A stretch of 10,395 nt of DNA from an uncultured Oscillospiraceae bacterium. GTDB taxonomy: Bacteria > Bacillota > Clostridia > Oscillospirales > Oscillospiraceae. Made by a program: the position numbers and the translations under genes. Position 1 is the first letter of the stretch. The number at the start of each line of letters is the position of its first letter. Of this stretch, positions 1 through 6,201 are shown one piece after another. The notes beneath the pieces are model-generated. The model was not told the origin of the DNA and made no database searches. It worked only from the letters and a program-made list of their open reading frames with translations. The DNA lies in assembly GCA_900752445.1 (NCBI GenBank), contig CAADVN010000097.1, forward strand, positions 1-10,395, written 5' to 3'.

Positions 1-849
1 CTCCAGCTCGCTCTGGAGCGGGAGCCCGCGCTGGAAAAATAGCGGCTCGAAGGGCAGCAGGGCCTCCGCCGTGAGCCGGCTGAGGTCGAGCACCTGCATG
101 TCCTGGGCCTGGGGCCCCGTGTCCACGCGCGCGAGCTCGAGAAGGTCCTCCACCAGCCCGCGCATGCGCGCGGACATGGCGAGGATGTTCGACGTCAGGC
201 GCTCGCGCAGCGCCGCGTCCCCGTCCGCCTCCGCCAGGAGCTGGGCGTTGCTGAGTATGACGGTGAGCGGCGTCTTGAGCTCGTGCGAGGCGTCGGCCAC
301 GAACTCGCGCTGCCGCTCCCAGGCCCGCGCCACAGGCCCCACGGCCCAGCGCGCCAAGAGCAGGCTCAGGCCCAGGAAGGCCAGGAAGGCCAGGGCCCCG
401 ATGAACAGGCAGTTTTCCACCAGGTTCTCCATGACGCTCCGCTCGCTGGACATGTCGGCAAAGACCAGGTACTCCGTCCCGCGCGTCCAGACCCGGCAAA
501 AGCGCAGGCCGTAGTCCTCGAGCACGCCGGTATTCCTGCCCTCGCTCAGGGCGGTGAACGTCTCGAGCAGCTCCCCGTCAGTGAGGTCGTAGTAGCCGCC
601 CGAGGCGGAGACGATGCCGCCGTCCTCGTCCAGCTCCAGTATGAAATAGGGCAGTCTGACGCCCTCCGGGGCCTCTCCGGGCCAGTCGGGACGCTGCGGG
701 TCCTGGGCTACGGCCTGCATCATGCCCAGGCTCTCGCGCTCGAGGTTCCGGCTGGTGAAACCGTACACCAGCGCGAATATGGCGCACAGCAGCAGCGTCA
801 CGATGGCCATGACCGTGCAGACGAACTTGAGCCTCAGCCGGCGTATCAT
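1..849 (-). CDS. sensor histidine kinase, N-terminal part (runs off the left edge)
   Basis: Membrane sensor kinase that would autophosphorylate on His and pass phosphate to a response regulator. The frame is open from ATG at 849 to the window edge (283 residues, no stop). It shows a first membrane helix at about residues 10-30, an outside sensor region of about 110 residues, a second helix at about 145-167, then a short linker without a clear HAMP domain, then the H-box FVADASHELKTPL with phospho-acceptor His189. The dimerization helices continue to the edge; the ATPase domain (N, G1, G2 boxes) lies outside the window. Its ATG overlaps the response regulator stop as ATGA, so the two are translationally coupled. 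The sensor domain is not one I recognise, so the stimulus is unknown. Confidence 0.93.
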   Translation of the reverse strand, partial: MIRRLRLKFVCTVMAIVTLLLCAIFALVYGFTSRNLERESLGMMQAVAQDPQRPDWPGEAPEGVRLPYFILELDEDGGIVSASGGYYDLTDGELLETFTALSEGRNTGVLEDYGLRFCRVWTRGTEYLVFADMSSERSVMENLVENCLFIGALAFLAFLGLSLLLARWAVGPVARAWERQREFVADASHELKTPLTVILSNAQLLAEADGDAALRERLTSNILAMSARMRGLVEDLLELARVDTGPQAQDMQVLDLSRLTAEALLPFEPLFFQRGLPLQSELE

Positions 850-1160
850 GTCCCGTGCAGCTCCAGGTAGTAGTCCGCGCCGGCGTTGAGGCCCTCGATG
901 CGGTCCTGTACCCCGCCCCGGGCCGTGAGCATGAGTATGGGCGTGGCCACGCGCCTTGCCCTGACCCGCCGCGCGAGCGAAAAGCCGTCCAGCCCCGGCA
1001 TCATCACGTCCAGTATCAGCAGGTCATAGCTGCCGCTCTCGGCGTATTCCGCCCCGTTCTCGCCGTCCGAGACCGTCTCGACCTCGAAACCGCGCAGCTC
1101 CAAAAGCGTCTGCAGGCCCTCTGCCAGCAGCGCCTCGTCCTCGATTATGAGTATTTTCAT
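846..1160 (-). CDS. truncated response regulator (receiver fragment, no output domain)
   Basis: Partner of the kinase downstream. The 104 residues start MKILIIEDE and carry acidic residues E7 and D8, the phospho-acceptor D51 (LLILDVMMPGLDG) and T79 (LMLTA). The protein then reads GLNAGADYYLELHGT and stops. A normal OmpR-type regulator continues GADDYLxKPF and adds a winged-helix domain, for about 220-230 residues in total. Here the conserved switch Lys (expected near residue 101), the last receiver helix and the whole DNA-binding domain are missing. The stop still overlaps the kinase ATG as expected for an intact pair, and 'YYLELHGT' resembles the GYxLE end of a winged-helix domain. An in-frame internal deletion is therefore likelier than a nonsense mutation. 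It is probably unable to regulate transcription. The ribosome site before the ATG is weak. Confidence 0.85.
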   Translation of the reverse strand: MKILIIEDEALLAEGLQTLLELRGFEVETVSDGENGAEYAESGSYDLLILDVMMPGLDGFSLARRVRARRVATPILMLTARGGVQDRIEGLNAGADYYLELHGT

Positions 1161-1181
1161 CTTTCATTACCCATACCCAGC

Positions 1182-1646
1182 ATACACGCTCTGGCCCTGG
1201 CATTGATACTCTGCCTGGGCCTGCTCACAGCCTGCACGGGCAGCAGCAGCGACGAGGAAACGCAGGCCCCTGTCGAGGTGACCGAAGAGCCCGTTGAAGA
1301 GACCGAGGAGCCCGCCGAGGAGACGGACGAGGCGGCCGGGGACGGGCTGCTGATAGCCGAGGTCACGGCGGTGAATGAGGACGGGAGCTGCAGCCTGCTG
1401 CTCTACGATCTGGCCGAGGGCGCGCAGGAGCCCGCTGACTATGCGGACATCGACCTCACGCTCTACGAGCCGGGCACGGAGACCGCAGAGTACACGCCCG
1501 AGGACACGGTGCTCATCTATGAGGTCACGGACGGCACGCTCAGCTCAGTCGGCCCCGGCGTCATTGTCGAGGGCGACATGCTGGCCTTCTACACGGACGA
1601 GGACGGTACCGAGTGCATAGCTGTCTACCACCAGGCCGAAGAGTGA
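1182..1646 (+). CDS. acidic lipoprotein, 5' end missing or non-standard
   Basis: Probable secreted lipoprotein of unknown function. The reading frame gives a hydrophobic stretch HALALALILCLGLL followed by a lipobox LTAC (Cys codon 1233-1235), then a Ser-rich and Glu/Thr/Pro-rich tether, then a domain of about 100 residues (GLLIAEVTAVNEDG... to ...CIAVYHQAEE) that looks beta-rich. No ATG or GTG lies in frame before the hydrophobic stretch, the usual Lys/Arg cluster is absent, and no Shine-Dalgarno site is visible. The frame stays open leftward only because it is antisense to the response regulator. The only in-frame alternative start near the signal is TTG at 1203, which would leave just 10 residues before the Cys. 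The start given is therefore only where the signal-like sequence begins. The gene may be 5'-truncated and silent. Confidence 0.6.
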   Translation: MHALALALILCLGLLTACTGSSSDEETQAPVEVTEEPVEETEEPAEETDEAAGDGLLIAEVTAVNEDGSCSLLLYDLAEGAQEPADYADIDLTLYEPGTETAEYTPEDTVLIYEVTDGTLSSVGPGVIVEGDMLAFYTDEDGTECIAVYHQAEE

Positions 1647-1653
1647 TACCCGC

Positions 1654-1682
1654 TTGAAAAAACGTGTCCGTGACCGTATAAT
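1654..1682 (+). promoter_or_regulatory. sigma-A type promoter for the 93-residue membrane protein gene
   Basis: TTGAAA at 1654-1659 and a consensus TATAAT at 1677-1682 are separated by exactly 17 bases. Transcription would begin near 1689, leaving a leader of about 18 bases with the GGAGGTG ribosome site before ATG 1707. The -10 box sits in the 7-base centre of a perfect 13-bp inverted repeat, which is the usual geometry of a repressor operator. Confidence 0.75.
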
Positions 1683-1695
1683 GGTCACGGACACG
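1657..1695 (-). terminator. perfect 13-bp inverted repeat; operator candidate on plus, terminator-like on minus
   Basis: CGTGTCCGTGACC (1663-1675) is an exact reverse complement of GGTCACGGACACG (1683-1695), with a 7-base spacer. Read on the minus strand, the GC-rich hairpin is followed at once by six T (A run at 1657-1662), which is a textbook intrinsic terminator. It would stop readthrough coming leftward from the exporter gene. Read on the plus strand it surrounds the -10 box and ends against the ribosome binding site. Which role matters cannot be decided from sequence alone; both may. Confidence 0.6.
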
Positions 1696-1706
1696 GAGGT
1701 GGGCGT

Positions 1707-1988
1707 ATGAAGAAGCAGCGCATATCTGCGCGCGGCAGGCTGTTGTTCACGGTGCTGGGGCTGCTGTTTTACCCGGCGCTGCTGTTCGCGCTGGCATCGA
1801 AGCTCGCCGGCGGCGGCACGGTGGAGCCCGGGGACCCGGGCGTCACGCTGTTCGTCGTACTGCTGGCAGCGGGCGAGCTTGCGATAGCGCTCACGGCCTG
1901 GCTGGGCTGGCGGCGGCACCGCAGGCTCCAGGACGAGCAGCAGGAGCTGGAGGAACGGCAGCGGAAAGGCTCCGGAAGGACAAGGTAA
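1707..1988 (+). CDS. small two-helix membrane protein, unknown function
   Basis: A 93-residue protein that I cannot assign to a named family. It has a basic N-terminus (KKQRISARGR), a first membrane helix at about residues 12-31, a short Gly-rich outside loop (GGGTVEPGDPG), a second helix at about 46-67, and a charged, probably helical cytoplasmic tail rich in Arg, Gln and Glu (WRRHRRLQDEQQELEERQRK). Positive charges at both ends favour both termini inside. GGAGGTG lies 5-6 bases before the ATG, and a strong promoter lies just upstream, so it is probably expressed as a single gene. It is followed by a bidirectional terminator. Confidence 0.8.
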   Translation: MKKQRISARGRLLFTVLGLLFYPALLFALASKLAGGGTVEPGDPGVTLFVVLLAAGELAIALTAWLGWRRHRRLQDEQQELEERQRKGSGRTR

Positions 1989-2023
1989 AAAAATACGGGC
2001 GGCCCGACAGGGCCGCCCGTTTT
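1987..2023. terminator. bidirectional intrinsic terminator between convergent genes
   Basis: An 11-bp perfect stem (ACGGGCGGCCC at 1995-2005 with GGGCCGCCCGT at 2010-2020, loop GACA) has a T run on its right (2020-2023) and seven A on its left (1987-1993). It therefore can end transcription of the small membrane protein gene on plus and of the exporter gene on minus. Confidence 0.9.
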
Positions 2024-2030
2024 CCGCGTC

Positions 2031-2627
2031 TCAGGGTATGAGCTCCCAGACCATGGAGCCGGCACAGTAGACCAGCAAAAGCGCCATGACGGCGTTCACG
2101 ACCTTGGAGTAGTTCTTGAAAAAGCGCTCGAACACCGAGCCGCACAGCGCCCAGAGCAGCGTGCACACGAAACCCGTCGTCGCCAGTATGAGCGCAAAGC
2201 CCGCGATGGTCGGTATATCCCGGTAATACGGCAGCACGAAGGAGCTCATGGTGGTAATGCCGTAGAGTATGCCCTTCACGTTCACGAACTGAAGGACCAT
2301 GCCTGAGAGCACCGTTATCGTAGAGCTCAGTCCGCGTTTTTTCTCCTCATGCGGCTTGTCGCGCCAGATGGACCAGGCGAGCCAGAGTATATACAGCGCG
2401 CCGAGCACCAGCATATAGGGCTTTATGGAAGGTATGAGCTCATACAGCAGCGTTGAGAACACCGCGCACAGCGACACGACGATGAGGAAGCCCAGCCACA
2501 CCCCGACGTTGAAGGGGAAAGATTTTTTGAACCCGTACTTGGCGGCGTTCGACATCGACATGATATTGTTCGGTCCCGGCGTGATCGCCGTCAGGATGAT
2601 ATAAGAGCTAAAAGCCGCCCAATTCAC
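2031..2627 (-). CDS. LysE/RhtB family amino-acid exporter, EamB (YfiK)-like
   Basis: Inner-membrane exporter of 198 residues, the usual size for the LysE/RhtB superfamily, with about six hydrophobic segments. The family signature TPGPNN is at residues 16-21, followed by a Gly-rich turn. The segment LQFVNVKGILYG (112-123) and the ending ALLLVYCAG resemble, from memory, E. coli EamB, which exports cysteine and O-acetylserine; the substrate here is inferred only. The start is GTG at 2627, chosen because GGGAGG lies 8 bases upstream and the protein then begins at the expected place before helix 1. The gene stands alone: the preceding acyltransferase stops about 50 bp upstream, and the bidirectional terminator follows. 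Confidence 0.92.
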   Translation of the reverse strand: MNWAAFSSYIILTAITPGPNNIMSMSNAAKYGFKKSFPFNVGVWLGFLIVVSLCAVFSTLLYELIPSIKPYMLVLGALYILWLAWSIWRDKPHEEKKRGLSSTITVLSGMVLQFVNVKGILYGITTMSSFVLPYYRDIPTIAGFALILATTGFVCTLLWALCGSVFERFFKNYSKVVNAVMALLLVYCAGSMVWELIP

Positions 2628-2680
2628 AGACCAGGCCTCCCACAGCTTTATGCTGCAATGATAAACTCACAAGCCGTATC

Positions 2681-3622
2681 TCAGCTTATGCCCTTCGCCT
2701 TGCACTCCTTGCGCCAGGCGTCCAGCACCGCGCAGAAGACCAGGGACAGGTAGGTCTCCTCCTCGTTCGCGCTGCGGCTCGTCAGCGCTATCGGCCCCCT
2801 CGCGCCGACCACCGCGCCGCAGGTCACAGCGTGCGCGTGGATGAGCCAGCTCTTCACCAGCGTGTTCGCCGTGGACAAATCCGGAGCTATGATGCCATCA
2901 AAGCCGCCGCCCGACCAGGGGCAATCGTAATTCTTCAGCCTCGCGGCCTCCTTGCTCAATATGAGGTCATACGCTATCGGGCCCCATAGCTCGCAGTCCG
3001 CAAAGGGCCTCTGCTTCTGCTCCGACACCAGCCGCTGCGCCTCCACCGTGTCCTGCATGTGGAAGGTCACCTTCTCCACCAGGCTCAGCAGCGCGAGCTT
3101 CGGGTTCACATACCCGAAGGCCTTGAGCGCATCCGCCGTGTTCCTGATTATCGCCTTCTTCTGCGTCATGTTCGGCTTTATCACCACCGTCATGTCGCTC
3201 AGCGCCAAAAGCTTCGGATACTCCGGCAGGCTCGCCAGCGAGACGTGGCTCATGAGCCGCTCGGTGCGCAGCTTGTTCGTCTTGTCCAGCACCGGCATGA
3301 GGAAGTCCCTCGTCGCTATGTTGCCGCGCATGAGCACGTCGCCGTCGCCGGCGTTTATTATATCAATGGCCTCCTGGGTGATGTTGTGTCCGGGAGGCGT
3401 ATCGACCATCGTATACGGCTCGCGCTCCAGCCCGAACTGCTCGAGCACCGTTATCGTCCTCGCACGGTCGCCCACCAGCACCGGCTGGACAAGGCCCTTT
3501 TCCTGCGCCGCGAAGATGCCCTTGAGCATATTTTCACCGTCGGAACCCGCAAGGATGACCCGCATCGGCCTTGACATCTTGGGAACGCGCTCCAGGATCT
3601 TATCAAAGTTTTGAAGCTCCAT
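2681..3622 (-). CDS. phosphate acyltransferase, Ptb (phosphate butyryltransferase) family
   Basis: Cytoplasmic enzyme of 313 residues that would exchange the CoA of an acyl-CoA for phosphate, giving an acyl phosphate for ATP formation by a kinase. Family landmarks are MRGNIATRDFL (98-108, matching the 'MKGLVxTxxFL' region of Ptb), LRTERLMSHV (118-127), APDLSTAN (246-253), and the C-terminal VVGARGPIALTSRSA (271-285), matching Ptb 'VPVVLTSRADS'. The length fits Ptb (about 300), not the long Pta. No butyrate or acetate kinase gene is next to it, which is unusual, so the acyl group is uncertain. ATG 3622 is preceded by GGAG at 9 bases, and the gene has its own promoter at 3675-3703. Confidence 0.88.
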   Translation of the reverse strand: MELQNFDKILERVPKMSRPMRVILAGSDGENMLKGIFAAQEKGLVQPVLVGDRARTITVLEQFGLEREPYTMVDTPPGHNITQEAIDIINAGDGDVLMRGNIATRDFLMPVLDKTNKLRTERLMSHVSLASLPEYPKLLALSDMTVVIKPNMTQKKAIIRNTADALKAFGYVNPKLALLSLVEKVTFHMQDTVEAQRLVSEQKQRPFADCELWGPIAYDLILSKEAARLKNYDCPWSGGGFDGIIAPDLSTANTLVKSWLIHAHAVTCGAVVGARGPIALTSRSANEEETYLSLVFCAVLDAWRKECKAKGIS

Positions 3623-3674
3623 ATTTCACATCTCCGTTTTCCATAATCACGAGGCAAATCCTACCCCTTATACC

Positions 3675-3703
3675 ATTATATACGACCTTTACCCGGAAAA
3701 CAA
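3675..3703 (-). promoter_or_regulatory. sigma-A type promoter for the phosphate acyltransferase gene
   Basis: On the minus strand TTGTTT (3698-3703) and a perfect TATAAT (3675-3680) are 17 bases apart, about 50 bases before the ATG. The region between this gene and mltG is AT-rich compared with its surroundings, as expected for a promoter in GC-rich DNA. Confidence 0.75.
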
Positions 3704-3717
3704 GCCCGAATCCAAAC

Positions 3718-3752
3718 AAAAAAAAGCCGCCGTCCCCTCGGGAACGGCGGCT
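3718..3752 (-). terminator. intrinsic terminator after mltG
   Basis: On the minus strand a stem AGCCGCCGT/ACGGCGGCT (3725-3733 with 3744-3752, extended by CCC/GGG) is followed by eight T (A run 3718-3725). It starts 9 bases after the mltG stop and separates mltG from the downstream acyltransferase promoter. Confidence 0.92.
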
Positions 3753-3761
3753 CGCGTTTAT

Positions 3762-5309
3762 TCAGTTCGCCGAATAGTCCTGCGTGGCTATGAAGGCTTC
3801 GAACTCGCTGTAGCTCGTGAAGAACTGGTGCGTGCCCGTCTCCTTATCCAGCGCGTAGTAGAGGTAGCTCGTGCTCGCCGGGTTCAGCGCCGCGTTTATG
3901 GACGCAAGCCCCGGGTTGCATATCGGCCCCGCCGGCAGGCCCGTGTTCACATAGGTGTTGTACGGGCTGTCCACCTGCAGGTCCTCCGCCGTGAGCTGCT
4001 CCTTGTGCTCGCCCAGGGCGTACATCACCGTCGCGTCTATCTGCAGCGGCATCCCCGCGTTCAGCCTGTTGTAGATGACCGAGGCTATCGTCGCACGCTC
4101 GCTGTCGCTGCCGGCCTCCGCCTCTATCATCGAGGCCACAATGACCGCCTCGTGCAGCGAGATGCCCAGGTTCTCCGCCTGCGTGTACATGTCCGCCGTC
4201 AGCTTACCGTGGAAGTTCAGCAGGAACTTGTTGATGGCGCTCGAGGCCTGCATGCCCTGATAGAACTCGTAGGTATCCGGGAACAGGTAGCCCTCCAGCC
4301 TCTGCGCGTCGCCAGGCTCCGTCCAGTCGAGGAAGCTGTAGTTATACGAGTAGTTCGCCGCGGCGTCCATCAGCTCCTCGACCGTGCAGATGCCCTCCTC
4401 CTCGAGCTTCTCGAAGATCTCCTGCATCGTGTAGCCCTCGGGGAACATGACCGTCGTCGCCACCATCGAGGCCGAGGCCGTCTGCATCCTCAGCACCAGC
4501 GCGTTGTAGTCGCACTTCGTGCTCAGCTCATAGGTGCCCGGGTCTATCTTGGTATCCGCGTGCACGACCTTGCAGAAGAGCTTGAAGAGGGGCTTGTACT
4601 CTATGAGCCCGGCTTCCTTCAGCGCCGTTGCGACATAGTCTATATCGGCGCTCATCACCGTCTGCGTCGTCACCGTGCCGTCCTCGTTCTCGACCTCTAT
4701 CTCCTTCTCGGTGAAGATGCTCTGCGGCAGGGTGACGGTGCCGTCCTCGAGCGGCTTGTTGAGCGCCAGCACGTCCGAGGCCGCCATCCAGCCGAGGCAG
4801 GCCAGCAGTATGCTCAGGCTCACCACGAAGGCGAAGTACATGAGCCCGCCCAGGCAGCCCGTTTTGCCGTCGCGCCGGCCGCGTATGGGCCGGAAATCGC
4901 GCTCCTCCAGCGGCTCGTCGTCCTCGTCGAACTCGTCCTCAGGCGGCTCGGGCGGGGCCTCGTCGGCCTTCTCCGCCTCCTGCTCGTGCTTCTTCGGGTC
5001 GTATATGAAGTTGTCCAAAAAGCCGAGCGGGCCCTTCGCGCGGTGCGCGGGCTCCTCCTGAGCCTCCTGCTCCTTTTCAGGCTCCGCAGGCGTCCCGGCC
5101 TCGGGCGCGGGCTCAGGCGAAGGCTCGGGCTCGGGCTCGGGCTTTTCGTCGCGCACCGGCCTTATCACCTTCGTGGTCTCGTCCGCCGGCTCCGCGGCGG
5201 GCTCCTGCGAAGGCGCGGGCTCCTCCGCCGCCTTCGCAGGCTCGGGCTCGGGCCCCTGCCCGGGCTTCACGCCGAATATCTCGTTGAGCTTGTCAAAATT
5301 GTTCTGCAT
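3762..5309 (-). CDS. mltG: endolytic murein transglycosylase MltG (YceG-like) with long acidic cytoplasmic tail
   Basis: Membrane-anchored enzyme that cuts nascent glycan strands of peptidoglycan and so helps end their polymerization. The 515-residue protein has a cytoplasmic N-terminal region of about 150 residues rich in Pro, Glu and Ala, a basic cluster RPIRGRRDGK, one membrane helix at about 155-177, a LysM-like region, and then the YceG catalytic domain. Landmarks are FPEGYTMQEI, LEGYLFPDTYEF, the catalytic-site segment VIVASMIEAEAG (candidate Glu396), VIYNRL..GMPLQIDATV, SPYNTY, GLPAGPICNPG and GTHQFF. ATG 5309 was chosen because AGGAAA directly precedes it and GGGAG lies further up; the TTG at 5327 would add 6 residues but has no ribosome site. 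The acidic tail is longer than in E. coli MltG; similar extensions occur in Firmicutes. Confidence 0.95.
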   Translation of the reverse strand: MQNNFDKLNEIFGVKPGQGPEPEPAKAAEEPAPSQEPAAEPADETTKVIRPVRDEKPEPEPEPSPEPAPEAGTPAEPEKEQEAQEEPAHRAKGPLGFLDNFIYDPKKHEQEAEKADEAPPEPPEDEFDEDDEPLEERDFRPIRGRRDGKTGCLGGLMYFAFVVSLSILLACLGWMAASDVLALNKPLEDGTVTLPQSIFTEKEIEVENEDGTVTTQTVMSADIDYVATALKEAGLIEYKPLFKLFCKVVHADTKIDPGTYELSTKCDYNALVLRMQTASASMVATTVMFPEGYTMQEIFEKLEEEGICTVEELMDAAANYSYNYSFLDWTEPGDAQRLEGYLFPDTYEFYQGMQASSAINKFLLNFHGKLTADMYTQAENLGISLHEAVIVASMIEAEAGSDSERATIASVIYNRLNAGMPLQIDATVMYALGEHKEQLTAEDLQVDSPYNTYVNTGLPAGPICNPGLASINAALNPASTSYLYYALDKETGTHQFFTSYSEFEAFIATQDYSAN

Positions 5310-5477
5310 TTTCCTCGGTTCTCCCAAGTAACGTGTTTGCCGCGCCGGGCATATTATGGCTCAGACGGTGCAAGACCGGCGCCGGCGCCGTCCATAACAC
5401 CAGACAGCCAGCCTCGCCCGCCCTCCGCGCAGGGCCGGGCCCGGGTAAATCACATAGCGCGGAGAAAGGTCGATTAA

Positions 5478-5612
5478 ATGTTCTGCGGAAATGGAAACGG
5501 AAGCTGCTTCTGGATCATCATCATACTCCTGCTCATCTTCTGCTGCGGCGGCAACTGCGGCTGCAGCTCGAGCTGTGAGAGCAGCGGCAACTGCTGCAAC
5601 AGCTGCTGCTGA
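5478..5612 (+). CDS. cysteine-rich 44-residue membrane microprotein
   Basis: A very short gene: ATG 5478, TGA 5610-5612, 44 residues. It has a polar start MFCGNGNGSC, one membrane helix FWIIIILLLIF (about 11-21), then a tail dominated by Cys, Gly, Ser and Asn (CCGGNCGCSSSC... to ...CCNSCC). Eleven of the 44 residues are Cys. AAAGG lies 8 bases before the ATG, and a strong terminator follows 18 bases after the stop, so it is very likely a real transcription unit. From memory, similar tiny proteins in Clostridia are labelled 'chorion class high-cysteine protein' with no known role. The 5310-5477 gap before it is GC-rich, contains short palindromes, and shows no convincing promoter. Metal binding or disulfide cross-linking are guesses. 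Confidence 0.8.
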   Translation: MFCGNGNGSCFWIIIILLLIFCCGGNCGCSSSCESSGNCCNSCC

Positions 5613-5630
5613 GGCGGCTTAGTCCAAGGC

Positions 5631-5656
5631 ACAGGGCTCGTCAGAGCCCTGTTTTT
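5631..5656 (+). terminator. intrinsic terminator of the cysteine-rich gene
   Basis: A perfect 9-bp stem ACAGGGCTC (5631-5639) with GAGCCCTGT (5644-5652) and a 4-base loop is followed by TTTTT (5652-5656). The loop and right arm overlap the end of the convergent cyclo-ligase gene, so part of the hairpin is also coding on the other strand. There is no T run in the minus direction. Confidence 0.9.
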
Positions 5657-6201
5657 ATTATGCCCAGCTCCGTTATGACGCAGGCGACGGCAAAATCGTT
5701 CCAATCCGCCGGAACTTTTTCCATGAGCAGCCGCTCCCGGCAGAGGCAGGCCGTATACACGCTGTGCCCGGCGAGGTACCTGTCGTAGTACCCGCCGCCG
5801 TGGCCGAGCCTCACGCCCCGCCTGTCGCAGCAGAGCGCCGGCACCAGCATGAGGTCGCCGGGCTGCGGCTGTGCCGCCTCGGCCCCGTCCGGCGGCTCGG
5901 GTATGCCGAACATGCCCTCCGCAAGCGCCCCGTCATACAGGGCAAAGTCCATGGCCCCGCCCTTCCTGCTTTTCGGCAGCGCGACGCGCCTGCCCTCGCC
6001 CAGCAGCCGCCCGACTATCCGCCGCGTGTCGCACTCCCTGCCCACCGACAGGTACGCGAACACCGTGCCCGCCGCCCGCAGCTCCGGCAGCGAGAGCACG
6101 TTTTCCATTATACCCGCGTCGCTCGCGGCTATATACGCCGTGTCGAGCGCCTCGATGCGGGCCTTCACCTCGCGGCGCAGGGCCGCCTTCGCCTCTTTCA
6201 C
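5641..6201 (-). CDS. 5-formyltetrahydrofolate cyclo-ligase (MTHFS, YgfA/YqgN type)
   Basis: ATP-dependent enzyme that converts 5-formyl-THF to 5,10-methenyl-THF and so returns a storage folate to one-carbon metabolism. At 186 residues it has family length. It shows the N-terminal KEAKAALRREVKARI helix, a conserved VFAYLSVGRECDT (47-59), LPKS near 75-78, and the ATP/folate signature LGHGGGYYDRYL (132-143; usually GxGxGYYDR). The GTG start at 6201 overlaps the tmk stop as GTGA; there is no clear ribosome site, so translation is probably coupled to tmk. It is the last gene of the guaB-led operon and converges on the cysteine-rich gene. Confidence 0.93.
   Translation of the reverse strand: MKEAKAALRREVKARIEALDTAYIAASDAGIMENVLSLPELRAAGTVFAYLSVGRECDTRRIVGRLLGEGRRVALPKSRKGGAMDFALYDGALAEGMFGIPEPPDGAEAAQPQPGDLMLVPALCCDRRGVRLGHGGGYYDRYLAGHSVYTACLCRERLLMEKVPADWNDFAVACVITELGIIKTGL

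Noticed and set aside
855..1181. Upstream extension of the lipoprotein frame to ATG 855
   Set aside because: This part is antisense to the response regulator, encodes no signal peptide and would place the lipobox about 127 residues into the protein.
1663..1695. The perfect inverted repeat as an invertible (phase-variable) promoter
   Set aside because: The segment between the arms is only 7 bases, far too short for site-specific inversion; an operator or terminator fits better.
5370..5395. GGCGCCGGCGCC tandem palindrome upstream of mltG as an operator
   Set aside because: Such GC-only palindromes arise easily at this base composition, and no promoter elements are placed around it.
3828..5477. 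A 549-residue plus-strand open frame antisense to mltG
   Set aside because: It is rich in Arg, Leu and Val with no recognisable domain, and it exactly covers mltG. No promoter or ribosome site supports it.
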